Part shown: piece after piece, positions 1 to 7,616 of the stretch
How positions within the stretch are numbered: position 1 is the first letter of the stretch
How the letters are laid out: each line of letters opens with the position of its first letter
The notes under the pieces: model-generated
What the model was told of the DNA's origin: nothing
What the model saw: the letters and a program-made list of their open reading frames with translations, nothing else
Databases searched by the model: none
From: Solibacter sp039934035
GTDB taxonomy: Bacteria > Acidobacteriota > Terriglobia > Bryobacterales > Bryobacteraceae
DNA: 64,000 nt
Direction of reading: 5' to 3'
Assembly: GCA_039934035.1 (NCBI GenBank)
Contig: JBDTMZ010000156.1
Coordinates: forward strand, 62,001-126,000
Position numbers and translations under genes: made by a program

Positions 1-346
1 CATCGATGGCAGCCGGATCGATCAACGGTTCGTCGCCCTGAATATTGACCACCAGGGGGGCATCCTCGGCGGAAGCGACTTCCGCGACGCGGTCCGTACC
101 CGAGACGTGGTCCGCGCGCGTCATACGCACACGCGCGCCGAATTTTCGAGCCGCCTGGAAGACGGCGTCGTCATCGGTAGCGATGATGACACTGGTGAGA
201 TAGCTGCTTAAGGAAGCACGCTGATAGACGTGCTGCAACATAGTTTTTCCGGCGATTAGGGACAGCACCTTGCCGGGGAAACGAGTGGAAGCAAATCTGG
301 CAGGAATGACGCCGAGAATTTTACGCGGCACAGAGGATCTTACCAT
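1..346 (-). CDS. kdsB: 3-deoxy-manno-octulosonate cytidylyltransferase, N-terminal part (cut by window edge)
   Basis: Reading the minus strand from an ATG at 344-346 gives the KdsB N-terminus: a conserved IPARFASTRFPGK-type nucleotide-binding start, then ATDDDAV and the VNIQGDEPLI motif close to the window edge. KdsB activates Kdo with CTP to give CMP-Kdo for lipid A/core synthesis in the cytoplasm, so the organism makes Gram-negative LPS. About 115 of roughly 250 residues are present; the rest lies beyond base 1. The gene diverges from the VWFA gene that begins nine bases away, so the two promoters must overlap or lie inside the neighbouring gene starts. Seen: motifs and frame. Known: family role. 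Confidence 0.9.
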   Translation of the reverse strand, partial: MVRSSVPRKILGVIPARFASTRFPGKVLSLIAGKTMLQHVYQRASLSSYLTSVIIATDDDAVFQAARKFGARVRMTRADHVSGTDRVAEVASAEDAPLVVNIQGDEPLIDPAAID

Positions 347-355
347 AAATCGCCT

Positions 356-1363
356 ATGTTATTCTTGGGAAAGAAAGGCTGGCCAGCCGATATGCTGCCG
401 TCCTCCGTTAAGCTGTTGATTTATTGCGCCGTGGGGCTTAGCCTGGCTAGTTCAGTTTGGGGGCAGGCGAACCTCGAAGTGAGACCGAAACCCGGGGAAA
501 AGACGGAACCTCGCCCACGCGCCAACATACGGGTGGACAGCACGCTGGTGCTGATTCCGGTTACCGTCACGGACCCGTTGAACCGATTCGTTACCGGGCT
601 CGAGAAGGAAAATTTCAAGTTGTTGGAAGACAAGTTGCCGCAGGAAATCTCGCAGTTTTCGAGCGAGGATGCGCCGCTCTCGGTGGGCGTGGTTTTCGAT
701 TGCAGCGGCAGCATGGGGCGCAAGCTGGATAAATCGCGGCAGGCGGTGGCACAGTTCTTTAAGCTGGCCAATCCGGAAGACGAATTTTTTCTGGTGCAGT
801 TCAACGATTCGGCCAATCTGATTCAGCCGTTCACGCGCAATCTGGAGGAAATCCAGAACAAGCTGGCGTTCACGCAGTCGAAGGGGCGGACCGCGCTGCT
901 GGACGCGATTTACATGGCGCTGCACGAAATGAAGAAGGCGAAGAATCCGCGCAAGGCGCTGCTGCTGATTTCCGATGGCGGCGACAATAGCAGCCGGTAT
1001 AGCGAGAGCGAAATCCGGGCGCTGGTGAAGGAAGCCGACGTGCAGATTTACGCCATTGGGATTTACGAGATGGCTGGGGGGCGAAGCCGCACGCCCGAGG
1101 AATCGTCCGGTCCGGCGATGCTGACGGAGATCGCGGAGCAGACCGGCGGACGGCAGTATCAGGTGGACAATCTGAACGAACTGCCGGACGTCGCGGCCAA
1201 GATTGGCGTGGAGTTGCGGAATCAATACATCCTGGGCTATTCCCCGACGAATCTGACACGCGACGGCAAGTACCGCAGGGTGCAGGTCAGGCTGGTGCAA
1301 CCGCGCGGCATGCCGGTGCTGCGGCCGTTCTGGAAGCAGGGATACTATGCGCCCACGCAGTAG
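356..1363 (+). CDS. secreted VWFA-domain protein (VWFA-related acidobacterial family)
   Basis: The 335-residue product has a hydrophobic export segment at about residues 16-36 ending near VWGQ, then a short N-terminal beta domain and a von Willebrand A domain. The MIDAS metal site is visible as DCSGSMG (D115), a Thr in the GRTALLDA stretch, and LISDGGDN. This family is expanded in Acidobacteria and is usually exported; ligands are unknown. An ATG at 392 would give a cleaner signal peptide (MLPSSVKLL...), and neither start has a strong Shine-Dalgarno, so the N-terminus is uncertain. The 3' end overlaps the next VWFA gene by 17 bases, suggesting co-translation. It resembles the VWFA gene at 60.8-61.8 kb more than its two immediate neighbours. 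Confidence 0.88.
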   Translation: MLFLGKKGWPADMLPSSVKLLIYCAVGLSLASSVWGQANLEVRPKPGEKTEPRPRANIRVDSTLVLIPVTVTDPLNRFVTGLEKENFKLLEDKLPQEISQFSSEDAPLSVGVVFDCSGSMGRKLDKSRQAVAQFFKLANPEDEFFLVQFNDSANLIQPFTRNLEEIQNKLAFTQSKGRTALLDAIYMALHEMKKAKNPRKALLLISDGGDNSSRYSESEIRALVKEADVQIYAIGIYEMAGGRSRTPEESSGPAMLTEIAEQTGGRQYQVDNLNELPDVAAKIGVELRNQYILGYSPTNLTRDGKYRRVQVRLVQPRGMPVLRPFWKQGYYAPTQ

Positions 1364-2306
1364 CGCGTGGCGAGTGCTGGCACCCGCGGCGATAGTCACC
1401 CTCGGGACCCTTTGGGCGCAGCAGCAACCGGTCTTCCGCACCGACACACGGGAAGTGGTTTGCCACACCACGGTGGTGGATAAGAGCGGTCATCTGGTGA
1501 CCACCCTGGGGCGCGAAGCGTTCACGGTGTACGAAAACGGAGTGGTGCAGCCGATCAAGGTATTCAAGCGCGAAGACGTACCGGTTTCGCTGGGTTTGAT
1601 CATCGACAACAGCGGCAGCATGCGCGACAAGCGCGCCAAAGTGGAGGCTGCCGCTCTGGCGCTGATCAAGGATTCCAACCCGCAGGACGAAGTGTTCATC
1701 GTCAATTTCAACGACGAAGCGTTTCTGGACAACCCGCACGGCAAGAGCTTCACCAGCGACATCAAGGAAATGGAAGAAGCGCTGACGCGCATCGATTCAC
1801 GCGGCGGCACGGCGATGCGCGACGCGGTCCGGATGTCGATCGATCACCTGAAAGAGAAGGCGCACAAGGATAAGAAGGTGCTGGTAGTGGTGACCGACGG
1901 CAACGACAATGCCAGCATGGTGAGCCTGGAAAACCTGGTGAAAGCGGGGCAGCAGAGCGAAGTGATGATTTACGCGGTGGGCCTGCTGGGGGAAGAAGAA
2001 CGGCGGGAGGCGCAGCGCGCGCAGCGTGCGCTCAAGGCGCTCGCCAATGCGACCGGAGGCGATGTTTTCTTTCCGAAAGACGCGGGCGAAGTGGAAAAGA
2101 TCGCGCATCAGGTGGCGCGCGATATTCGCAATCAGTACACCATCGCGTACTCGCCGACGAATATGGCGATGGACGGCACGTTCCGCCAGATCAAGATCAC
2201 CGCCAAAGCTCCCGGGAATCCCACGGTGCGCTCGCGCAGCGGCTATTACGCGACTCCCGACCAGGCTGGCGCTTCAGCGGCCGAACCCAAAGCGACCTCG
2301 AAATAA
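1347..2306 (+). CDS. secreted VWFA-domain protein, second of tandem set
   Basis: A 319-residue VWFA-related protein. Residues 10-24 form a signal peptide core ending at LWAQ. A small domain follows, containing the RTDTREVVCHTTVVDKSG motif shared with the next gene. The VWA fold carries MIDAS residues IIDNSGSM (about D87), GGTAMRDA and VTDGNDN. It starts inside the previous gene and its TAA stop overlaps the next ATG as TAATG, so the run is translationally coupled. Sequence similarity to the next gene is obvious along the whole length, pointing to tandem duplication. Expected to sit in the periplasm or outside; no function can be assigned beyond metal-dependent binding. Confidence 0.9.
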   Translation: MRPRSSAWRVLAPAAIVTLGTLWAQQQPVFRTDTREVVCHTTVVDKSGHLVTTLGREAFTVYENGVVQPIKVFKREDVPVSLGLIIDNSGSMRDKRAKVEAAALALIKDSNPQDEVFIVNFNDEAFLDNPHGKSFTSDIKEMEEALTRIDSRGGTAMRDAVRMSIDHLKEKAHKDKKVLVVVTDGNDNASMVSLENLVKAGQQSEVMIYAVGLLGEEERREAQRAQRALKALANATGGDVFFPKDAGEVEKIAHQVARDIRNQYTIAYSPTNMAMDGTFRQIKITAKAPGNPTVRSRSGYYATPDQAGASAAEPKATSK

Positions 2307-3232
2307 TGCGTTCCTTCCCACTGTTTATTCTTTTGGCCGCCGGGCTGCGAGGGCAGACGCTGCAGCCGGCAGCGGAGGCCGACACGATTTTCCGCTCTGA
2401 TACGCGCATCGTGGTGTGCCACACCACGGTGGTGGACAAGACGGGTCACCTGGTCACCAATCTGCCGCAGAGCGCTTTCACGATTTACGAAAACAAGATC
2501 AAGCAGGAGATCCGGCGTTTCCGGCGCGAGGACGTGCCGGTATCGCTGGGGCTGGTGATCGATAACAGCGGGAGCATGCGCAACAAGCTCGAACAGGTGA
2601 AGGCCGCGGCGCTCGCCCTGGTGAAGGACTCCAACCCCGATGACGAAGTATTCATCGTCAACTTCAACGACACGGCCTACCTGGACAATCCGAAGGACAA
2701 GGATTTCACCAACGAGATGGTGGAACTGCAGGCGGCCCTGGCACGCATCGACGCGCGCGGCGGGACGGCGATGCGCGATGCGATCGCGATGTCGATCCAG
2801 CACCTGAAGAAGGCGCACCGTGATAAGAAGGTACTGGTGGTGATCACGGACGGCAACGACAATTCGAGCATCGCGAGCCTGGAGAAGATCATGAAGGATT
2901 CGCACCAGAGCGACGTGCTGATTTACGGAGTGGGGCTGCTGGCGGAGGAAGAGCGCGGGGAGGCGGGGCGGGCCCGCAAGGCGCTGAACAACCTGGCGGA
3001 GGCCACAGGCGGGAAGACGTTTTTCCCGGTGGACGTGGCGGACGTGGACGCGATCGCGCACCAGGTGGCGAAGGATATACGCAATCAGTACATCATTGAA
3101 TATTCGCCGCGGAATTCGGCCATGGACGGGACGTTCCGCGCCATCAAAATCGCGGTGAAGGCGGCGGGCGGACCGAGCGTGCGTACGCGTAGCGGCTACT
3201 ATGCGACGCCGGACGCGAAGACCAATAAATAA
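2306..3232 (+). CDS. secreted VWFA-domain protein, third of tandem set
   Basis: A 308-residue paralogue of the preceding gene. It has a short hydrophobic leader (PLFILLAAGLRGQ), the CHTTVVDKTGHLV motif, MIDAS residues VIDNSGSM (about D86), GGTAMRDA and ITDGNDN, and the C-terminal ARKALNNLAEATGGKTFF and IRNQYIIEYSP motifs typical of the family. It starts at the ATG that overlaps the previous TAA and ends in another TAATG junction with the small gene at 3232. Near-identical domain order and the one-base junctions indicate a duplicated, polycistronic pair. Role is unknown; export is inferred from the leader. Confidence 0.9.
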   Translation: MRSFPLFILLAAGLRGQTLQPAAEADTIFRSDTRIVVCHTTVVDKTGHLVTNLPQSAFTIYENKIKQEIRRFRREDVPVSLGLVIDNSGSMRNKLEQVKAAALALVKDSNPDDEVFIVNFNDTAYLDNPKDKDFTNEMVELQAALARIDARGGTAMRDAIAMSIQHLKKAHRDKKVLVVITDGNDNSSIASLEKIMKDSHQSDVLIYGVGLLAEEERGEAGRARKALNNLAEATGGKTFFPVDVADVDAIAHQVAKDIRNQYIIEYSPRNSAMDGTFRAIKIAVKAAGGPSVRTRSGYYATPDAKTNK

Positions 3233-3426
3233 TGCTCGGCATGTTGTGGCGTCTGTCGCGCGGCTACCGGCTGCGTCCGTGGCGGAGTCCGTATCTGCGG
3301 TGGCGGATTGAGACGTACTGGGGCGTGCACGCGGACGAAATCACGTTCGCGCAATTCTGGAAATTCGCCTGGCAGCAGCGGCGGGAGTTGCTGCGGTATT
3401 TGCGCTGGGCGGACCGCATGAGGTAG
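3232..3426 (+). CDS. small basic Trp/Arg-rich protein, function unknown
   Basis: A 64-residue ORF whose ATG overlaps the TAA of the upstream VWFA gene (TAATG), the same junction as between the two preceding genes. This spacing is the main support that it is translated. The product is rich in Trp, Arg and Tyr (WRSPYLRWRIETYWG; RRELLRYLRWADRMR), with no signal peptide or transmembrane segment. I do not recognise a named domain. It could associate with a membrane or nucleic acid through its basic amphipathic helices, which is speculation. It closes the VWFA operon; the next gene is 162 bases away. Confidence 0.6.
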   Translation: MLGMLWRLSRGYRLRPWRSPYLRWRIETYWGVHADEITFAQFWKFAWQQRRELLRYLRWADRMR

Positions 3427-3588
3427 GCGGGGGCTCGGATGGAGAATGCCGGCTTTGCGTGGACAGGACAGGGGTCGTAGTAAGAATCGCTCCCTTACGG
3501 TCGCGGCTCCGATTGGGTCTTTCGTCGAAGTTTCGCGGGCGCAACGCCCATCAACAACAGGCCCCGGCACCCCTGCTATTCTGCATTT

Positions 3589-4710
3589 GTGCTGCTGATC
3601 CAGATCTGGCTGCGACCCGCCTCGGCGATGGGCGCGATTCTCGACCGCGGCAGTTTGCTGTTCGCCTCCGTAGCTGCTCTTGCCGCGACCCTGCTGCTGA
3701 AATTCTGCGTGCCGTTTCTGCCGTTCAGCTTTTACATGCCGCTACTCGTGCTGGCGATCGTATATGTGCCGGGCATTCTTTTGCTGGCGACGCTGATCGG
3801 CAGACTGGGCGGGGCCGGAGTCGTCTTCCAGCGTGATTATTCAACGCTGCTGACGTGTACGGCGACAGCATTCGCCGCCACGGAATTTCCGCTGGCGCTG
3901 GCTTCCACGCTGGTGCCCTTCCAATATTTGGCGATTCCCTTTTTGCTGTATTTCGCGTTGCTGATGTTCTTTGCGGTGCGCACGGTCTTCGGGGTGGAGA
4001 GCGGCACGGCCGTGGGCGTGGTGGCGCTCTCCTGGGTGCCGTTGGCGGCGGCGGCCCTGATCTGGGGTCCGCTGCACATGCTACTCGGCATGCTGGCGTC
4101 GCCCTTCTTTTTGTTTTTCGCCTGGTATTACCTGGGCAGCGAAGTATCCAACCTGGGCGCGGGATTGCGGAGGCAGCAGAATTTCAGCCGCATGCTGCAA
4201 GCCGCCGTGGTCAATCCTCACGATGGGGAAGCGCAGTATCAGCTGGGGCTGATTCATCAGCAGCGCCGGCAGGTCAGCGAGGCAATCTCGCGTTTTGAAA
4301 AGGCCATCGCCATCGATCCGGCGCTGGTGGATGCGCACTTCCAACTGGGACGCATCGGGCGCGAACAGGGGCGGCTGAAGGACGCGCTGGGATATTTTCA
4401 GACGGTGGTCAACCTGGATGAACGGCATAGTTTGAGCGAAGTGTTGCGTGAGCTCGGCGCAGTCTATGTGGCGGCCCGCCAGTATGCGGACGCGCGTAAC
4501 GAACTTGGCATCTACATCGAGCGCAGGCCGTACGATCCCGAGGGACTCTACTACCTGGGGCAGGCACTGGAAGGGCTCGGCGACTCCGGCGGCGCGCGCG
4601 ATGCGTATGCCCGCGCGGTGGAGGCCGACCGCACGGCGCCGCGATACCGCCGTCGCTATACGGCGCGCTGGAGCCGCCTGGCGCAGCGGCAATTGGGGAA
4701 GCTGAAGTAG
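3589..4710 (+). CDS. membrane protein with N-terminal Yip1-like helices and C-terminal TPR repeats
   Basis: A 373-residue protein from a GTG start. Residues 1-190 hold five or six hydrophobic helices of Yip1-like type, with Pro-rich loops between them. Residues 200-360 hold tandem tetratricopeptide repeats (for example AQYQLGLIHQQRRQ, AHFQLGRIGREQGR, GLYYLGQALEGLG with the usual A/G/Y spacing). TPRs bind partner proteins, here on one face of the inner membrane. The N-terminus is not fixed by a strong RBS; an internal ATG lies 13 codons downstream. It follows the VWFA run on the same strand but with a 160-base gap, so joint transcription is possible and unproven. Confidence 0.8.
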   Translation: MLLIQIWLRPASAMGAILDRGSLLFASVAALAATLLLKFCVPFLPFSFYMPLLVLAIVYVPGILLLATLIGRLGGAGVVFQRDYSTLLTCTATAFAATEFPLALASTLVPFQYLAIPFLLYFALLMFFAVRTVFGVESGTAVGVVALSWVPLAAAALIWGPLHMLLGMLASPFFLFFAWYYLGSEVSNLGAGLRRQQNFSRMLQAAVVNPHDGEAQYQLGLIHQQRRQVSEAISRFEKAIAIDPALVDAHFQLGRIGREQGRLKDALGYFQTVVNLDERHSLSEVLRELGAVYVAARQYADARNELGIYIERRPYDPEGLYYLGQALEGLGDSGGARDAYARAVEADRTAPRYRRRYTARWSRLAQRQLGKLK

Positions 4711-4812
4711 TCCACCGCGGTCCTGCAGATATCGGGATCTGGAAGTTGAGGCAGTCCTGCGCCGCGGCAATGACGGTAAGCAACGACGAGGAACGCTTCT
4801 GGTGGGGAATGC

Positions 4813-4848
4813 AAAAAGCCCCGCCGCCCAGGCTACCGGGCGGCGGGG
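4813..4848 (-). terminator. rho-independent terminator for the small secreted-protein genes
   Basis: An 11-bp perfect GC stem (arms 4819-4829 and 4838-4848, loop 4830-4837) is followed on the minus strand by a run of five T (4817-4813). It lies 34 bases beyond the stop of the minus-strand gene ending at 4883, as expected for its transcription terminator. Confidence 0.88.
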
Positions 4849-4882
4849 AGGTTTATGGAGGAAGGCAAGCGATCCCGCGGCG

Positions 4883-5071
4883 CTATTTCGCGGGCGCGTG
4901 CACGGTGCTGGCGGTACTCGCCTTGGCGGACTTGTTGACCGTCTTCTTCACGTGCTTCTTGTGCGACTTCACGGCTGCCGGGGCGGACTTGGCCGCCGGG
5001 GCCGGAGCGGGAGTCTGGGCGAAGGTCAGGCTGGCGAGGCCGAGAGCGAGAGCGAAAATGGTGGTCTTCAT
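4883..5071 (-). CDS. small secreted Lys/Ala/Pro-rich protein
   Basis: 62 residues from the ATG at 5069-5071, preceded by AGGAGA at suitable spacing. Residues 1-18 form a signal peptide (MKTTIFALALGLASLTFAQ). The mature part is only about 43 residues, almost entirely Ala, Pro, Lys, Ser and Thr, with KSHKKHVKKTVNKS in the middle. It is a clear paralogue of the next gene upstream (5101-5298), with the same leader and a similar charged tail. A longer same-frame extension upstream reads through the neighbour in another frame and is rejected. Low-complexity basic exported peptides like this occur in Acidobacteria without known function; binding of acidic polymers is a guess. Confidence 0.75.
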   Translation of the reverse strand: MKTTIFALALGLASLTFAQTPAPAPAAKSAPAAVKSHKKHVKKTVNKSAKASTASTVHAPAK

Positions 5072-5100
5072 GGCGCGTGTTCTCCTGTCTGAGTTCGAAA

Positions 5101-5298
5101 CTACTGTTTCACCGGCGCGGCAGCCGGGGTGGCGCTGGAATGCGTCGTCTTGGCGGCCTTGGTCTTCTTCACCTTTTTGTGCTTCTTCGCCTTGCTGGTG
5201 GCGACGGGCTTGTCGGCCGGAGCCGGGGCAGGCGGCGCGGATTGGGCGAAGGTCAGGCCGGCGAGGCCGAGAGCGATGGTTGCGATTGTCAGTTTCAT
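5101..5298 (-). CDS. small secreted Lys/Ala/Pro-rich protein, paralogue of the adjacent gene
   Basis: 65 residues from the ATG at 5296-5298, with AGGAG eight to nine bases upstream. The signal peptide MKLTIATIALGLAGLTFAQ matches the neighbour almost residue for residue. The mature peptide is Ala/Pro-rich followed by KAKKHKKVKKTKAAKTTHSS. Thirty bases separate its stop from the next start, and the shared terminator at 4813-4848 marks the end of the two-gene unit. The pair looks like a recent tandem duplication. A hairpin lies directly upstream of the RBS (5314-5334). Function unknown. Confidence 0.75.
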   Translation of the reverse strand: MKLTIATIALGLAGLTFAQSAPPAPAPADKPVATSKAKKHKKVKKTKAAKTTHSSATPAAAPVKQ

Positions 5299-5313
5299 TT
5301 GTTTTTTTCTCCT

Positions 5314-5334
5314 GCGGGCTTTTTTCTCGCCCGC
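5314..5334 (-). promoter_or_regulatory. 5' leader hairpin directly upstream of an RBS
   Basis: A 6-bp perfect stem (5314-5319 with 5329-5334, GCGGGC/GCCCGC) with a purine-rich nine-base loop lies one base upstream of the AGGAG ribosome-binding site of the small secreted protein at 5101-5298. Such a stem could stabilise the mRNA or limit ribosome access. The structure is seen; the regulatory role is inference. Confidence 0.35.
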
Positions 5335-5449
5335 TCACAATCCCATAGTGCGCCCGGAGCGCCGGAAACTCGATAGCCCCGGTACGCTATGCAACCCCAC
5401 CAATTCGGGGGCACAGGGGTTAATGTTCATTAGGAATTGCGGTTAGCCC

Positions 5450-6817
5450 ATGCAGGGGATGTCTATCTCCCGGCCGCCGCGCGATACTGAAATCGCCATG
5501 CTACCCAGGCAGATCACGCAGCAGAACATTTTCCGCGTCCTGATTGCCGGCTTCACGCTGGTGACCGTGCTGCTGGTGGCTGCTGCCATCGTGGGCATTC
5601 GCAGTATACAGTCCATACAGGAAAACACCAGGAATCTGGTGCGGGAACAATCCGTCACCAACGAACTGATCGACGAACTGCACAGCCAGCAGACCACACT
5701 CAGCGAGGTTTTCTCGGTCCTGGCGCGCGATCCCGATTCGGTCAACTATACCCAAATCATGAGCCAACTGGACGAGGCGGACCGCGACATTGCGCGCATC
5801 TCCCAGGAAGGCGCGCGCACGTCCGAACACGATTTATGGCAGCGGCTGAATCGCTCGTCGCTGGAATTTTCGCGCGAGGCGCGGCGCCTGATGGCCGACG
5901 ATTATCCCGAGAGTTTTTCCTCCATGGATCTGTTCCGTTTTCACGGCAGTTTCACCAGTGTGGTGGCGCGGCTGCTGGAAGCGGAGTATCGCAAGCTGAA
6001 CAGCGCACAATCGCAGATCGAGCGGCGCACTTCGAGGCTGCGCGACAACTCGCTGCTGTTTGCGGGCGCCAGCGTCCTGCTGGCGCTGATCTTCGCGGTG
6101 ATCACGGTGGCGATGGTTTCGCAATTGATTCGCCGCCTGGAGTTTCAGACTGCCGAACTCGGCCGCGTCTCCTGGCACATGCTGGAAGACCAGGAATCCA
6201 CCGCGCGCCGCTTCTCTCACGAACTGCACGACGAACTGGGCCAATCGCTGACCGCTATCAAGACCAATCTCACCACGCTGGTTGCCAGTGGGGACGGCGC
6301 GCCGCAGGGCTCTCGGCTCGACGATTGCGTCCACCTGGTGGACGATGCGATCGGCAACGTACGCCAGATGTCGCAACTGCTGCGTCCCACCATCCTGGAC
6401 GATTTCGGCCTGGAGGCGGGAATTCGCTGGCTGGCGGAGGGCTTCGCCATGCGTACCGGCATTGAGGTGACGGTGGATTCCACTCACTCCGGCCGCCTGC
6501 CGGATGAAGTCGAGACGCACCTCTTCCGGATTACGCAGGAGGCTCTGACTAATATCGCGCGCCATGCCGAGGCGAGGCACGTGCAGATCAAGCTGAACGC
6601 CGGGAGCGGGCAATTCCACCTGGCGATTGAGGACGACGGAAAAGGATTCGCCGCGAAGGCTCCGGCGGGCCGCGGACTGGGTTTGATCGGCATGCGGGCG
6701 CGTGCGCGCAGCGCCGGCGGCGACGTGGCGGTAAAGTCGAGCCCGGGCGGCGGTGTTCTAATTGAAGTGCGGGTTCCCCTACAAGAAAATGAAACGCATA
6801 CGAATCCTGTTAGCTGA
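5450..6817 (+). CDS. membrane sensor histidine kinase, NarL/DegS (HisKA_3) class
   Basis: A 455-residue kinase. One transmembrane helix lies at about 29-50 and a second at 202-223, framing a mostly helical periplasmic sensor of about 150 residues. The dimerisation/phosphoacceptor motif FSHELHDELGQ (H260) is of HisKA_3 type, then the N-box EALTNIARHAEA and G-boxes DDGKGF and GRGLGLIGMRARA give the ATPase domain. It phosphorylates the response regulator that overlaps its 3' end by 29 bases. ATGs at 5450, 5459 and 5501 are all possible; none has a good RBS, so the first few residues are uncertain. Input signal is not predictable. Confidence 0.9.
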   Translation: MQGMSISRPPRDTEIAMLPRQITQQNIFRVLIAGFTLVTVLLVAAAIVGIRSIQSIQENTRNLVREQSVTNELIDELHSQQTTLSEVFSVLARDPDSVNYTQIMSQLDEADRDIARISQEGARTSEHDLWQRLNRSSLEFSREARRLMADDYPESFSSMDLFRFHGSFTSVVARLLEAEYRKLNSAQSQIERRTSRLRDNSLLFAGASVLLALIFAVITVAMVSQLIRRLEFQTAELGRVSWHMLEDQESTARRFSHELHDELGQSLTAIKTNLTTLVASGDGAPQGSRLDDCVHLVDDAIGNVRQMSQLLRPTILDDFGLEAGIRWLAEGFAMRTGIEVTVDSTHSGRLPDEVETHLFRITQEALTNIARHAEARHVQIKLNAGSGQFHLAIEDDGKGFAAKAPAGRGLGLIGMRARARSAGGDVAVKSSPGGGVLIEVRVPLQENETHTNPVS

Positions 6818-7424
6818 CGATCACGCTGTCGTGCGGCAGGGATTTAAGATGATTCTGGGCGCGCAGGCGGACATGGAAATTGTCGGCGAGGCCGCGAACG
6901 GGCGCGATGCGGTGGAAGTGGCCACGTCGCTCAAACCCGACATCGTCGTGATGGACGTGGCCATGCCGGAACTGAATGGCATCGAGGCCACGCGCCGCCT
7001 GTTCGCCGCGGATCCGCATATCCGCGTGATCGCCCTCAGCATGCACAAGGATTCGGTTTACGTGCGCGAGATTCTACGCGCCGGGGCGCGCGGCTACCTG
7101 CTGAAGGATTCCGGCGCTGACGATCTGGTGAAGGCGGTGCGCGCGGTGGCGGGGGGCGAAAGCTATCTGAGTCCGGCGGTGTCGAATGCAGTGCTCGACG
7201 ATTACCGGAAGCACGTCACGAATCCCATCGATCTGTTGACCAGCAGGGAGCGCGAGGTGCTGCAAATGCTGGCGGAAGGCAAGACGAATAAAGAAATCGC
7301 CGTGGTGTTGGACCTCAGCGTTTATACGGTGGACGCGCACCGCGGCCGCATTATGGAAAAGCTCAATTTGCACAGTATTAATGAACTGGTTCGCTTTGCA
7401 CTGCGCAATGGGTTGATCGATTAA
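6789..7424 (+). CDS. NarL/FixJ-family response regulator
   Basis: A 211-residue regulator with receiver acidic pair D10/D11, phosphoacceptor D56 in VVMDVAMPE, Thr/Ser switch in IALSMH and Lys in YLLKDSG. A LuxR-type helix-turn-helix follows (LTSREREVLQMLAEGKTNKEIA...). The start at 6789 (MKRIRILLADDH) is chosen because family members begin there; an upstream in-frame ATG at 6762 would add nine unconserved residues. Partner of the kinase encoded immediately upstream with overlapping ends. Target genes are not indicated by the sequence. Confidence 0.92.
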   Translation: MKRIRILLADDHAVVRQGFKMILGAQADMEIVGEAANGRDAVEVATSLKPDIVVMDVAMPELNGIEATRRLFAADPHIRVIALSMHKDSVYVREILRAGARGYLLKDSGADDLVKAVRAVAGGESYLSPAVSNAVLDDYRKHVTNPIDLLTSREREVLQMLAEGKTNKEIAVVLDLSVYTVDAHRGRIMEKLNLHSINELVRFALRNGLID

Positions 7425-7522
7425 GTGGGATGCGGGCTTGGGCGGTAGTGGCTTCAGGCGGGGCAATGCTTCAGTGGGGGCGCTGGCGACCTTTCGGTCG
7501 CCTAAACAGACCACGCTGCGCG

Positions 7523-7613
7523 ATGGTCTGTTCCACCCGGAGGGTAGGCCATATAGAACGATGACCTGTTCCACCGGGCGGAGGCCACAAACAACGATGA
7601 CCTGCCCCACAAG
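7523..7613. repeat. short degenerate direct repeat, two full copies plus a third partial
   Basis: Units beginning at 7523, 7561 and 7597 share ATGRYCTGTTCCACC-like starts followed by a GG-rich stretch and an AACG end, spaced 38 and 36 bases apart. A related AACGATGGCCCATCCCACCGG stretch is at 10836-10856 beyond the next minus-strand gene. The block lies between the response regulator and the converging MFS/spermidine synthase gene. Likely a dispersed intergenic repeat; no ORF or stable single hairpin explains it. Confidence 0.5.
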
Positions 7614-7616
7614 ACT

